Source: CAVTBX01 sp963733135 (GTDB taxonomy: Bacteria > Actinomycetota > Thermoleophilia > Gaiellales > Gaiellaceae). Taken from it: 64,000 bases of DNA. Under the pieces are notes generated by a model that did no database searches, was not told the origin of the DNA, and saw only the letters and a program-made list of their open reading frames with translations. Within the stretch, counting starts at the first letter, position 1, and each line of letters opens with the position of its first letter. The stretch covers positions 124,001-188,000 of the forward strand of contig CAVTBX010000008.1 in assembly GCA_963733135.1 (NCBI GenBank), read 5' to 3'. This document shows, piece by piece, positions 42,501 through 51,234 of this stretch. A program made the position numbers and the translations under genes.

Positions 42501-43529
42501 ATGGCCGCACACGACCTCACAGCAACCGCACGGGCGCTCGTCGCCGAGGGCAAGGGGATCCTCGCCGCGGACGAGAGCACGGGCACGATCAAGAAGCGGC
42601 TCGACTCGATCGGCGTCGAGTCGACGGAGGACACGCGCCGCGCCTATCGCGATCTCCTCTTCACGACGGAAGGCGCGGGCGACCACGTCTCCGGCGTGAT
42701 CCTCTACGACGAGACGATCCGGCAGAGCGCCCTGGACGGCACGCCCTTCCCGAAGCTGCTCGATGGCCAGGGGGTCATCCCAGGCATCAAGGTCGACACC
42801 GGCGCCAAGGAGCTCGCGGGCTCGCCGAACGAGAAGGTGACCGAGGGGCTCGACGGACTCCGCGAACGACTGGAGGAGTACCGCGAGCTCGGTGCGCGCT
42901 TCACCAAGTGGCGTGCGGTGATCACCATCGGCGATGGCATCCCGACGCCGTACTGCATCCACGTGAACGCGCATGCGCTCGCGCGGTACGGGGCGCTGTC
43001 ACAGGAGGCAGGCCTGGTGCCGATCGTCGAGCCTGAGGTGCTGATGGACGGAACGCACACGATCGAGAGCTCATACCGGGTCACCGCGGACACGCTCGAG
43101 GCCGTCTTCCACGAGCTCCATCTCCAGCGAGTCGAGCTCCAGGGGATGCTCCTGAAGCCGAACATGGTGCTCGCCGGCTACGAGTCGTCTGAGGGCGCGG
43201 ACGTGGACGAGGTCGCCGAGCAGACCCTTCGCTGCCTGCGAGCTAACGTCCCGGCTGCCGTGCCGGGGATCGTGTTCCTCTCCGGCGGCCAGAGCGACGA
43301 GCTCGCGAGCGCGCACCTGAACGCGATGAACCAGCGCGGCCCGCACCCGTGGGAGCTCTCATTCTCGTACGGCCGCGCGCTGCAGGCGCCGGCGCTCAAG
43401 GCCTGGGGCGGCTCCGAGGAGAACGTGACCGCAGGCCAGGATGCGTACCTGCACCGGGCTCGGATGAACGGGCTGGCGCGAAGCGGCGACTACTCGGAGG
43501 AGCGAGAGCGGGAGGCGGTTCCGGCCTGA
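42501..43529 (+). CDS. fba: Class I fructose-bisphosphate aldolase
   Basis: Cleaves fructose 1,6-bisphosphate by a Schiff-base mechanism. The 342-residue protein is of the plant/animal class I type: GILAADESTGTIKKRL near residue 18, GIKVDTGAKEL near 95, KWRAVITIGDG near 137, VELQGMLLKPNMVL (Schiff-base Lys region) near 215 and FLSGGQSDELAS near 258. Strong AGGAGGGGG precedes the ATG. It is convergent with glpX, pairing the two opposing FBP reactions. Confidence 0.95.
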   Translation: MAAHDLTATARALVAEGKGILAADESTGTIKKRLDSIGVESTEDTRRAYRDLLFTTEGAGDHVSGVILYDETIRQSALDGTPFPKLLDGQGVIPGIKVDTGAKELAGSPNEKVTEGLDGLRERLEEYRELGARFTKWRAVITIGDGIPTPYCIHVNAHALARYGALSQEAGLVPIVEPEVLMDGTHTIESSYRVTADTLEAVFHELHLQRVELQGMLLKPNMVLAGYESSEGADVDEVAEQTLRCLRANVPAAVPGIVFLSGGQSDELASAHLNAMNQRGPHPWELSFSYGRALQAPALKAWGGSEENVTAGQDAYLHRARMNGLARSGDYSEEREREAVPA

Positions 43530-43534
43530 GCCGC

Positions 43535-43560
43535 GGGCGAGGCATTGCCTCGCCCCTACG
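43535..43560. repeat. GTAGGGGC-type inverted repeat, copy B
   Basis: GGGCGAGGCA-T-TGCCTCGCCC followed by CTACG, exactly between the fba stop (43529) and the glpX stop (43561). One-base spacer apart, identical to copy A at 11135. Likely acts as a bidirectional terminator here. Confidence 0.75.
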
Positions 43561-44550
43561 TCAGTACTCGCGCCCGGAGAAGGCGGAGAGCTTCGCCACG
43601 TCGTGGAAGGCCTCCACGCGCCTGACGGTGCCCGAGCGGGAACGCATCACGATCGAGTCCGTGACCGCGCCGCCGTCCGAGAACGTGACGCCGTTCAGGA
43701 GCGCTCCGTCGGTGACGCCCGTTGCCGCGACGAAGATGTCCTCGCCCGCCACAAGCTCGTCCGTGGTGAGAACGCGGTCTGGGTCGAGGCTCGCATCGAC
43801 GAGCTGTTGGCGCTCTTCGTCGGTACGTGGCCAGAGCCGGCCCTGCACCTCGCCGCCGAGGCACTTCACGGCGGCTGCAGCGATCACGCCCTCAGGCGTG
43901 CCGCCGATTCCCATCATGAGGTCGATTACCGAGCTCCTACGCGCCGCCGCGATGGCGGGAGCCACGTCCCCGTCGGTGATGAGATGCACGCGCGCGCCGA
44001 CCGAGCGAAGGCCTTCGATGAGTTCCTCGTTTCGCTCGCGATCGAGGACGACGACGCGGATATCGCTTGACCGGACGCCCTTCGCCTCCGCGGCGGCCCG
44101 CACGTTCTCCTCGGGTGTCGCGTCGATCGAGACGGCGGATGAGATCTCGCGGCCGGCCACAAGCTTGTCCATGTAGACGGCCGCGCCCGGGAAAAACATC
44201 GTGCCGCGCTCCGAGACGGCTATGACCGCGATCGCGTTCGGCTGGCCGACCGACGTGAGGCGAGTCCCTTCGACCGGATCCACGGCCACGTCGACCTCGG
44301 GCGGCTCGCCGTTCCCGATCTCCTCGCCGTTGTAGAGCATCGGCGCCTCGTCCTTCTCGCCCTCGCCGATCACGACGACGCCGGCCATCGAGACGGTCTG
44401 AAGCATGTGCCGCATCGCGTCGACGGCGGCCTGGTCGGCGGCCTCCTTGTCGCCGCGACCGATCCACCCCGCCGCACCCATCGCGGCGGCCTCGGTGACG
44501 CGGACGAGCTCGAGCGCGAGGTTCCGGTCTGGGAGGTTCGGCGCGGCCAC
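43561..44550 (-). CDS. glpX: Fructose-1,6-bisphosphatase class II
   Basis: Gluconeogenic phosphatase. The 329-residue protein shows the GlpX pattern: LELVRVTEAAAMGAAGWIGR, GEGEKDEAPMLYNGE near residue 62, VDPVEGT near 92 (metal ligands Asp/Glu) and IGGTPEGVIAAAAVKCLGG near 190. ATG start at 44550, 12 bases after the argS stop, so transcribed with argS. Confidence 0.95.
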   Translation of the reverse strand: MAAPNLPDRNLALELVRVTEAAAMGAAGWIGRGDKEAADQAAVDAMRHMLQTVSMAGVVVIGEGEKDEAPMLYNGEEIGNGEPPEVDVAVDPVEGTRLTSVGQPNAIAVIAVSERGTMFFPGAAVYMDKLVAGREISSAVSIDATPEENVRAAAEAKGVRSSDIRVVVLDRERNEELIEGLRSVGARVHLITDGDVAPAIAAARRSSVIDLMMGIGGTPEGVIAAAAVKCLGGEVQGRLWPRTDEERQQLVDASLDPDRVLTTDELVAGEDIFVAATGVTDGALLNGVTFSDGGAVTDSIVMRSRSGTVRRVEAFHDVAKLSAFSGREY

Positions 44551-44562
44551 GGCCCTAGATCC

Positions 44563-46086
44563 TTACATGCGCTCGGGGGCCGCCACGCCCAGGAGGTCAA
44601 GGCAGCGGGCGATGACGTCCTGCGTGCCGCGGCACAGGCCGAGCCGGAACCCTTCTGCGTCGCTTCCGATCACGCGGTGGTGGTGGTAGAAGCGGTGAAA
44701 GTCGTCCGCAAGCCTGATCGCATACGTCGCGATCCCCTGTGGGCCACGCCGCTCCGTGGCCTCGGCGGCGAGGGTCGGAAAGTCTGCGAGCCGCTTCAGG
44801 AGACCGCGCTCTTCCGGCGCGAGCTCGCCGGGCGGCTCCGAGCCGGGCTCGACTCCCTTCGCGTTGCGAAGGATCGACGCGATCCTCGCATGGGCGTACT
44901 GGACGTAGTACACCGGGTTCTTCTCGCTTCGTTCGCGCGCCAGGTCGACGTCGATCTCGATCGCCTGGTCCGGGCCTCGCGAGACGAGGTACCAGCGCGC
45001 GGCGTCGACGCCCACCTCGTCCATCAGCTCGTCGAGGAAGACGACGTCGCCTCGGCGCTTCGACATCTTGGCCGCTTGGCCACCCCGAGTGAGGTGGACG
45101 AGCTGGTACAGGATGACCTCGACGCGCTCCGGGTCGTAGCCGAGCATCCGCGCGATCACCGGATACCAGAGCCGGACGCCATGATGGTCGGCGCCGAGCA
45201 CGTAGACAAGTCGATCGAAACCCCGCTCGAGCTTGTCGCGCACGTAGACGATGTCCACGGCCTCGTACGTCGGGAGGCCGCCCTTCTCCGCCGAGCGGAT
45301 CAGGACGCGATCCTTCTCGTCGCCGAACTCCGTCGAGCGCACCCAGAGCGCGCCCTCGCTCCGGTAGGTCGGGACGCTCGCGAGGAGGGTGTCGAGGCCG
45401 CGCTCGAGCTCGCTCTGCTTCGCCCAGGAGTCGAAATGGATCCGGAAGCGCTCTAGCGTCGCTTCGATCCGCCCGAGCATGATGGGCACGGGGTCCTCCT
45501 CGACCCCAGCGAGCTCTGCCACGTACTCACCCAGGTAGCCGCCCTCGGGCGGCTCCTCGCCTCGTCGACGCGCCTCGACGCTCTCGCGGAAGCGATCCAT
45601 CTGCGCCCCCGCGTCGTTGTAGTAGTACTCGCGCTCCACCCTGTGACCCGCGAACTCGAAGAGCCGCGCCACGCAGTCGCCGTACGCGCCGTTTCGCGCC
45701 GATGCGACCGTGATCGGGCCAGTCGGGTTCGCCGAGACCATCTCGACCTGGATGCGCTCGGCGGGGTCAGCCCAGTCGCCACCGAAGTCGCGACCCAGCT
45801 CGAGGATCTCGGTGAGAAGCTCGCCGTACCACCCCGAGTCGAGCTCGAGGTTGACGAAACCAGGCGGCGCAGCCTCGGCGCGGGCTACTCCCGAGACCGA
45901 CGCCGCGCTCTCCGCTAGCTCCGACGCGAGCTCGAGGGGCGCACGCCGCCGTTCCGGGGCCAGCCGAAGGGCGACGTTCGTCGCGTAGTCGCCGTGCGCG
46001 GGGTCGCGCGGCCGCTCAAGGACGACGGGCGCCCCGGCGGCCTCTCCGAGCGCCCTGGCGACCCGCTGCACGGCCTTCGGGAGCAT
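44563..46086 (-). CDS. argS: Arginyl-tRNA synthetase without a standard HIGH motif
   Basis: Charges tRNA-Arg. The 507-residue protein has the Arg-specific N-terminal additional domain, SANPTGPITVASARNGAYGD (residues ~112-131), a clear KMSKRRGD near 360 and the DALR C-terminal domain. In most ArgRS the first of these reads PTGPxHVGHxR, the HIGH equivalent; here HVGH is replaced by TVAS. KMSK is well kept, though many ArgRS lack it. I believe this variant occurs in related actinobacteria, but I cannot check. The length is slightly short. Confidence 0.93.
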   Translation of the reverse strand: MLPKAVQRVARALGEAAGAPVVLERPRDPAHGDYATNVALRLAPERRRAPLELASELAESAASVSGVARAEAAPPGFVNLELDSGWYGELLTEILELGRDFGGDWADPAERIQVEMVSANPTGPITVASARNGAYGDCVARLFEFAGHRVEREYYYNDAGAQMDRFRESVEARRRGEEPPEGGYLGEYVAELAGVEEDPVPIMLGRIEATLERFRIHFDSWAKQSELERGLDTLLASVPTYRSEGALWVRSTEFGDEKDRVLIRSAEKGGLPTYEAVDIVYVRDKLERGFDRLVYVLGADHHGVRLWYPVIARMLGYDPERVEVILYQLVHLTRGGQAAKMSKRRGDVVFLDELMDEVGVDAARWYLVSRGPDQAIEIDVDLARERSEKNPVYYVQYAHARIASILRNAKGVEPGSEPPGELAPEERGLLKRLADFPTLAAEATERRGPQGIATYAIRLADDFHRFYHHHRVIGSDAEGFRLGLCRGTQDVIARCLDLLGVAAPERM

Positions 46087-46103
46087 CGCAGTATGGTAGA
46101 GAC

Positions 46104-46394
46104 GTGGACGACGAGTCCCAGGAGGAGCGCCAGCTCAACATCCACCTCGACCCGGGGAACCTCGCGGGTGTCTACGCGAACTTCGCCAACGTCAGCTTCT
46201 CGGACTACGAGTTCACGCTCACCTTCGCGCGGATCGACCATGAGGTGGATGAGGGCGACATCCCGGGCGTGGTCGTGAGCCGCGTCAACCTCTCGACGCG
46301 CTTCATGCGGGAGCTTCTCGACGCCATGTCCGACAGCTGGTCGAAGTGGGAGACCCGCGAGGGGATCAGGAACCTCCCGGAGAGCGAGCGTTAG
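46104..46394 (+). CDS. DUF3467 protein
   Basis: A 96-residue protein starting at GTG: LNIHLDPGNLAGVYANFANV, then FSDYEFTLTFARID and VVVSRVNLSTRFMRELLDAM. This matches the DUF3467 pattern, a family of small beta-rich proteins of unknown function found next to diverse genes. Divergent from argS, and its stop shares TTAG with the convergent protease. Confidence 0.85.
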   Translation: MDDESQEERQLNIHLDPGNLAGVYANFANVSFSDYEFTLTFARIDHEVDEGDIPGVVVSRVNLSTRFMRELLDAMSDSWSKWETREGIRNLPESER

Positions 46395-47524
46395 CGCGTC
46401 GCCTCGTACGCCCGCGCCATCGCGATCCGGTCGAGCGGCGGCGGGTGCGTCCCGAACCAGAAGGTGAGGGCATCGGGCGGGTCGGGCTGCGCGAGCGACG
46501 TGCGCACGAAGCGCTGCTCGAGGGAGACGAAGTCGGCGGGCGCGCCCGTGGCGCGCAGGGCGATCCAGTCGGCTTCGGCCTCGTAGCGGCGGGAGACCGC
46601 GTTCTGGAGCGGCAGCGTGCCGAGGTAGACGAGAAGCGCGACGAGGAGCCCGAGCGGGACGACGGCCGGGTCGCCGAGCCCGCCGCGGCGACTCGTCGCC
46701 CAGGCCACGACTGCGAGCCCCGGCACCGCTAGGAGCGCGAACCAGGCGAGCCCTTTCCAGAGGTGGTGCCTGCCCACATGCGCGAGCTCGTGTGCGGCGA
46801 CGCTCAGGATCTCGCCCTGCGTGAAGCGCCCGTCGAGGATCGTGTCCCAGAGGACGACCCGTCGCGTCGGGCCGATCCCGGCGACGTAGGCGTTCGCGGT
46901 CGTCGTACGACGGCTCGCGTCGGCGACCTCGACGCGGTCGACGTCCACGCCCTCCGAGGCTGCGAGCCGCTGGATCTCGGAGGCCAGCTCGGCGTTCGGC
47001 AGCGGCCGGAAGTCGTTCAGGAGCGGCTGGATCACGAGCGGCTGGACGAGGACGAAGCCGACCGCGATCGCCACGAGCGCGGGCGCGGCCGCGAGCCACC
47101 ACCGACGTCCGAAGCGACGCCAGAGGAGCATCGCGCCGGCGACGGCGATCGCGACGAGCATCGCCTGAATCGCGAGCCCGATCAGGGAGTCCCAGAGCCA
47201 GCCGCCGTAGCCCTGCTCCGAGAGCCCGTAGCGGCGTCGCCACCAGTGTGACGTCGCACCGAGCGGAAGCCGGGCGAGCCAGACGGCGACTGCGGCGAGC
47301 AGCGCGAGGGCGACGCCCGTCCTCACCGTGCCACGCGTGAGCCGCCGGAGACGGGCGGCAAGCGGCCGTGCGGCCAGCACGATCCCCGTCAACACGGCGA
47401 GCTCCACAACCAGCGACCCGAGGAACAGCACGCGGGCGACGCGCCGGTAATCGGCGATCCGCTCGAGCTCGGCAGCCCCGAAGAAGGCCGCTGGATCCAG
47501 CACAGGCAGGTCGAGGTCGGGCAC
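46391..47524 (-). CDS. M48 family zinc metallopeptidase (CAAX protease-like)
   Basis: A 377-residue membrane protease with seven or so helices and the active-site motif HELAHVGRHH (HExxH) near residue 244, followed by the third ligand region EAEADWIALRATGAPADFVSL near 314. This Ste24p-like pattern cleaves membrane or membrane-adjacent proteins. Shares TTAG with DUF3467. Length is normal. Confidence 0.9.
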   Translation of the reverse strand: MPDLDLPVLDPAAFFGAAELERIADYRRVARVLFLGSLVVELAVLTGIVLAARPLAARLRRLTRGTVRTGVALALLAAVAVWLARLPLGATSHWWRRRYGLSEQGYGGWLWDSLIGLAIQAMLVAIAVAGAMLLWRRFGRRWWLAAAPALVAIAVGFVLVQPLVIQPLLNDFRPLPNAELASEIQRLAASEGVDVDRVEVADASRRTTTANAYVAGIGPTRRVVLWDTILDGRFTQGEILSVAAHELAHVGRHHLWKGLAWFALLAVPGLAVVAWATSRRGGLGDPAVVPLGLLVALLVYLGTLPLQNAVSRRYEAEADWIALRATGAPADFVSLEQRFVRTSLAQPDPPDALTFWFGTHPPPLDRIAMARAYEATR

Positions 47525-47612
47525 CTCGGTGCGCCAGAGAAGCAGCGCCGCCAGAAGCCAAACCGCAGATGAGCGCCACGCCCGCGAGCGCCTTGGGTAC
47601 CGTCACGCGGCC

Positions 47613-48341
47613 GTGCGCGCTGCCGTCCTCTCCGACATCCATGCGAACCTCCATGCCCTCGAGGCCGTGCTCGCCGCGGTCGAGCCCGAGTCGCCGGACG
47701 AGGTCTGGTTCCTCGGCGACCTCCTAGGGTACGGCCCGCGTCCGAACCGGTGCCGCAGCCTGCTCGAGCCGGTCGCAGCCGTCTCGCTCGTCGGGAACCA
47801 CGATCTCGGTGCGCTCGACCGGATCGGGCTCGACTTCTTCCAGCCCGAGGCGGCGACGAGCGCGCGCTGGACGCGGACGGTGCTCGAGCCCGAGACCGAG
47901 GCGTTTCTCGACGGGCTCGAGTCGAGCGGCGAACGGGCCGGTGTGGGCCTCTACCACGGCAGCCCGCGCGATCCCGTGTGGGAGTACGTGCTCTCGGCCG
48001 AGATCGCGCTCGACGCGCTGCTCGCGGTCGAGAACCGGATCGTGTGCGTCGGCCACAGCCACATCCCGCTCGCGATCTGGTTCGACGGCGAGACGGTCGA
48101 AGGCGGGATCGCCGAGGGCGGGAGCGAGGTGGAACTCGGCGACAAGCGGTGGCTCCTGAACCCCGGGTCGGTCGGCCAGCCCCGCGACGGCGACCCCCGA
48201 GCGGCCTGGCTCCTCCTCGACCTCGACGTGGGTACGGCATCCTTCCGCCGGGTCGAGTACCCGGTCGCCGAGACCCAGCAGGAGATCCGCGACCGCGGCC
48301 TGCCGGAGGTGCTCGCTGCACGCCTCGAGCACGGCGTCTGA
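47613..48341 (+). CDS. YfcE/MJ0936-type metallophosphoesterase
   Basis: A 242-residue calcineurin-like phosphoesterase with all blocks: LSDIHANLHALEAVL near residue 6, GDLLGYGPRPN near 36, GNHD near 64, YHGSPRDP near 113 and GHSHIPL near 145, plus NPGSVGQPRDGDPRAAW. Starts at GTG 47613. Substrate unknown (cyclic nucleotides or phosphodiesters). Confidence 0.9.
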   Translation: MRAAVLSDIHANLHALEAVLAAVEPESPDEVWFLGDLLGYGPRPNRCRSLLEPVAAVSLVGNHDLGALDRIGLDFFQPEAATSARWTRTVLEPETEAFLDGLESSGERAGVGLYHGSPRDPVWEYVLSAEIALDALLAVENRIVCVGHSHIPLAIWFDGETVEGGIAEGGSEVELGDKRWLLNPGSVGQPRDGDPRAAWLLLDLDVGTASFRRVEYPVAETQQEIRDRGLPEVLAARLEHGV

Positions 48342-48346
48342 CGGCC

Positions 48347-48399
48347 GGGCGGGATGAATCCCGCCCCTACACAGGGCGACGTCGAGGCATGCTTCGCCC
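48347..48399. repeat. GTAGGGGC-type inverted repeat, copy C, plus a second stem
   Basis: GGGCGGGAT-GA-ATCCCGCCC followed by CTAC (48347-48370), then a second inverted repeat GGGCGA...TCGCCC (48374-48397) with GGCATGC in the loop. It lies between convergent genes ending at 48341 and 48407. Same format as copies A and B. Confidence 0.7.
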
Positions 48400-48406
48400 G
48401 CGTCGG

Positions 48407-48988
48407 TTACGTGCGGACTGTCTCTTCGCGCGTGGAGTAGAGCGTGATGCCCTCGCGGGCGAGCGCGACCTGCACTTCTTCGCGCGCCTTGTAGATCCGC
48501 CACTTCACCGTCGCGAGCGTGATCTCGAGCGCGTCGCCGATCTCGACGTAGGAGAGCCCGACGATGTCTCGGAGGAGAAGCGCCATCTTCAGGTCGGGGT
48601 TGAGACGGCCGACGGCGCGCCAGACGGCGTCGATCGCCTCGATGCGCTCGAGGGGCGCGTCCACGTGGTCGAGCGGGGGCATGTCCTCGAGCGGCATCGC
48701 GGTCTGGGGCTTGCGCTCGCGCGCCCGCAGCTCGTCGAGCACACGGTTCTTCGCGACCTGGAAGAGCCACGTCGTGAAGCGGCAGCGGAGTGAGAACCCG
48801 GGGAGGCCCTGGTAGATGCGCAGGAAGATGTCCTGCGTCAGGTCTTCGGCCAGCGCACGGTCATTCACCATGCGCAGCACGTAGTTGTAGATCGGCACCT
48901 CGTAGGCGCGATGAATGATGGAAAAGGCCCGCTCGTCGCCCTTTTGCGCCTGCCGGAGAATTGCCGGATCGGGTTGCTGAAGGGGCAC
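48407..48988 (-). CDS. ECF sigma factor downstream of gpmI
   Basis: A 193-residue group 4 sigma factor: IYNYVLRMVNDRALAEDLTQ and FLRIYQGLPGFSLRCRFTTW (region 2), and LVRTLNPDLK-like MALLLRDIVGLSYVEIGDAL with TLATVKWRIYKAREEV (region 4). It follows gpmI by 26 bases on the same strand and no anti-sigma gene is next to it. Trigger unknown. Confidence 0.88.
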   Translation of the reverse strand: MPLQQPDPAILRQAQKGDERAFSIIHRAYEVPIYNYVLRMVNDRALAEDLTQDIFLRIYQGLPGFSLRCRFTTWLFQVAKNRVLDELRARERKPQTAMPLEDMPPLDHVDAPLERIEAIDAVWRAVGRLNPDLKMALLLRDIVGLSYVEIGDALEITLATVKWRIYKAREEVQVALAREGITLYSTREETVRT

Positions 48989-49014
48989 TTGGTAATGGAA
49001 GTATAAGGACGGGT

Positions 49015-50499
49015 TCAGGACGTCAGCACGGTTCTGCCGGTCATCTCCGGCGGCGGCTCGATGCCGAGCAACTCGAGACAGGTCGGCACGAGATCGGAAA
49101 GTCCGGCACCGTCTCGCAGCTCGAGGCCGTGGGCGGTGACGACAAGCGGCACTGGGTTCGTGGTGTGGGCGGTGTGCGGGCTGACGCCGTCGGGTTCCAG
49201 CAGCTGTTCCGCGTTCCCGTGGTCGGCCGTCACGAGACAGACGCCGCCGAGCTCGTCGACGGCTGCGACCACGCGCGCCAGGCAGGCGTCCACGGTCTCG
49301 ACCGCCTTCACCACGGCCGGGATGACGCCGGTATGCCCGACCATGTCAGGGTTGGCGAAGTTGACGACGGCGAAGCGATAGCCGTCCCCGATCTCGGCGA
49401 CGAACCGGTCGGCCACGTCGCGCGCCGACATCTCGGGCTTCTGGTCGTAGGTCGGAACCTCGCGCGGCGAGGGCACGAGGATCCGCGTCTCCCCCTCCCA
49501 CTCCCGCTCGGTGCCGCCGTTGAAGAAGTACGTCACATGCGCGTACTTCTCCGTCTCGGCGACGTGGAGCTGCCGCTGGCCGTGCTCGGAGAGCACCTCG
49601 GCCATCGTCTCGGAGACATGCTGCTCCGGAAAGGCGACCGGGCACCCGAAGTCGTCCCGGTAGCGCGTCATCGTGACGAGGTCGAGACCAAGCCCTAGGA
49701 GCCTCTCCGTGAGCTGGCGGGCCCGGTCGGGGCGGAAGTTGAAGTGGATCGCACAATCGCGCGCCGGGTCGAGGCGCGGGCCCGGGAGGACGATCGGCTC
49801 GATGAACTCGTCCGTGACGCCTCCCTCGTGGCTCTCCGTGATCGCTTCGAGCGCATCCGTCGCCTCAGAGCCCTCACCGTGCAGAATGGCGCCGAGCGCC
49901 CGTTCGGTGCGCTCCCAACGCTGGTCGCGATCCATCCCGTAGTAGCGGCCGATGACGCTGACCAGCTGAGCGCCCTCGGCGGTGAGCTCCTCCAGGTCTG
50001 CGCGGGCCGCCTGCGGCGAGACATCGCGCCCGTCGGTGAAGGCGTGGACGTACGTGCGCCCGGCCATGTCTTCGCGTCGCGCGAGCTCGAGAAGAGCCCG
50101 CAGGTGATCTATGTGCGAGTGGACGCCGCCGTAGGAGACGAGCCCGAGGAGATGGACGTTGCCGCCGCGCTCCCGCGCCCGCTCGAATGCGCCCCGCAGC
50201 GCCTCGTTCTCGAAGAAGGCCCCCGACTCGATGGCTCGGTTGAGCCGCACGAGGTCCTGGTCGACGATCCGTCCCGAGCCGATCGTCAGGTGACCGACCT
50301 CGGAGTTGCCCATCTGGCCGTCGGGGAGCCCGACCGCAACGCCCGAGGCGTCGAGCGTCGTGTGCGGATAGCGCGCCCAGAGGTCATCGAAGATCGGCGT
50401 CGCCGCCAGCTCGACCGCGTTCCCCGGCCCCGGCGGCGCGCAGCCCCAGCCGTCCAGGACGACGAGCGCTACGACGCTAAATGGCTGGCGGTCTCGCAC
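49015..50499 (-). CDS. gpmI: Phosphoglycerate mutase, cofactor-independent
   Basis: Interconverts 3- and 2-phosphoglycerate with two manganese ions. The 494-residue protein has LVVLDGWGCAPPGPGNAVEL at the start, the nucleophile-serine motif GQMGNSEVGHLTIGSGR near 65, VHAFTDGRD near 127, AIHFNFRPDRARQL near 245 and VTADHGNAEQL with VSPHTAHTTNPVPL near the end. GTG 50499 is chosen because VALVVLDGWG should be within 20 residues; this start overlaps the tpiA stop by 31 bases. Confidence 0.94.
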   Translation of the reverse strand: MRDRQPFSVVALVVLDGWGCAPPGPGNAVELAATPIFDDLWARYPHTTLDASGVAVGLPDGQMGNSEVGHLTIGSGRIVDQDLVRLNRAIESGAFFENEALRGAFERARERGGNVHLLGLVSYGGVHSHIDHLRALLELARREDMAGRTYVHAFTDGRDVSPQAARADLEELTAEGAQLVSVIGRYYGMDRDQRWERTERALGAILHGEGSEATDALEAITESHEGGVTDEFIEPIVLPGPRLDPARDCAIHFNFRPDRARQLTERLLGLGLDLVTMTRYRDDFGCPVAFPEQHVSETMAEVLSEHGQRQLHVAETEKYAHVTYFFNGGTEREWEGETRILVPSPREVPTYDQKPEMSARDVADRFVAEIGDGYRFAVVNFANPDMVGHTGVIPAVVKAVETVDACLARVVAAVDELGGVCLVTADHGNAEQLLEPDGVSPHTAHTTNPVPLVVTAHGLELRDGAGLSDLVPTCLELLGIEPPPEMTGRTVLTS

Positions 50500-51197
50500 A
50501 CCGAGGCGAACGAGTCGAGATCGAGGGAGGCGCCGCCGATCAGGGCGCCGTCGACGTCGGGCTGGGCGAGGAGCTCTTCGGCGTTGTCGGGCTTCACCGA
50601 ACCGCCATAGAGCACCGGCACGTCGATCAGGCTCCGGATGAACGCATGCTCCTCCTCGGCCTGCTCCGGAGTCGCCGTCCGGCCGGTTCCGATCGCCCAG
50701 ACGGGCTCGTAGGCGAGGACGAGGAGCTCGCGGTCGTGGGAGTCGGCGACCCGTGTGATCGCGCTCACCTGGCGCTCGAGCACGCGGCGCGTCTCGCCGG
50801 CTTCGCGCTCGTCCTCCGTCTCGCCGACGCATGCGATGACGCGAAGCCCAGCTTCGAGCGCCGCATCCATCCGACGCGCGGCCGTCTCGTCGGTCTCGCC
50901 GAAGAGCACACGGCGCTCGGAGTGCGCCACGAGGGCCCCGTCGACCCCGAGCTCCTGGAGCATTCCAGGCGAGACCTCACCGGTGAAGGCTCCCTCGTCG
51001 GCCCAATGCACGTTCTGCGCATAGACGGCGACGCTGCCCCCGCCGAGCTCCTCGACGGCTGCCTGGAGAGAGACATAGGGCGGGCAGACGGCGACCTCTA
51101 TGCCCTCGATCTCCGAGACGCGGTCGCGAAGCGCGCGGCAGAACTCCCGAGCCTCCCCCAGCCCTTTGAACATCTTCCAGTTGCCGGCGATCAGCAC
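50469..51197 (-). CDS. tpiA: Triosephosphate isomerase
   Basis: Interconverts dihydroxyacetone phosphate and glyceraldehyde 3-phosphate. The 242-residue barrel has GNWKM at the start, the catalytic His in VAHSERR near 90, catalytic Glu in LAYEPVWAIGTG near 160, and the phosphate loop LYGGSVKPDN near 206. Starts at GTG. Co-transcribed with gpmI; gap-pgk are 1-3 kb away on the same strand, separated by a GNAT and a plus-strand gene. Confidence 0.96.
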   Translation of the reverse strand: MLIAGNWKMFKGLGEAREFCRALRDRVSEIEGIEVAVCPPYVSLQAAVEELGGGSVAVYAQNVHWADEGAFTGEVSPGMLQELGVDGALVAHSERRVLFGETDETAARRMDAALEAGLRVIACVGETEDEREAGETRRVLERQVSAITRVADSHDRELLVLAYEPVWAIGTGRTATPEQAEEEHAFIRSLIDVPVLYGGSVKPDNAEELLAQPDVDGALIGGASLDLDSFASVCETASHLAS

Positions 51198-51234
51198 GCG
51201 CAGGATCCTAGAGGCGGCCCGTTAGTCTCGTCCC

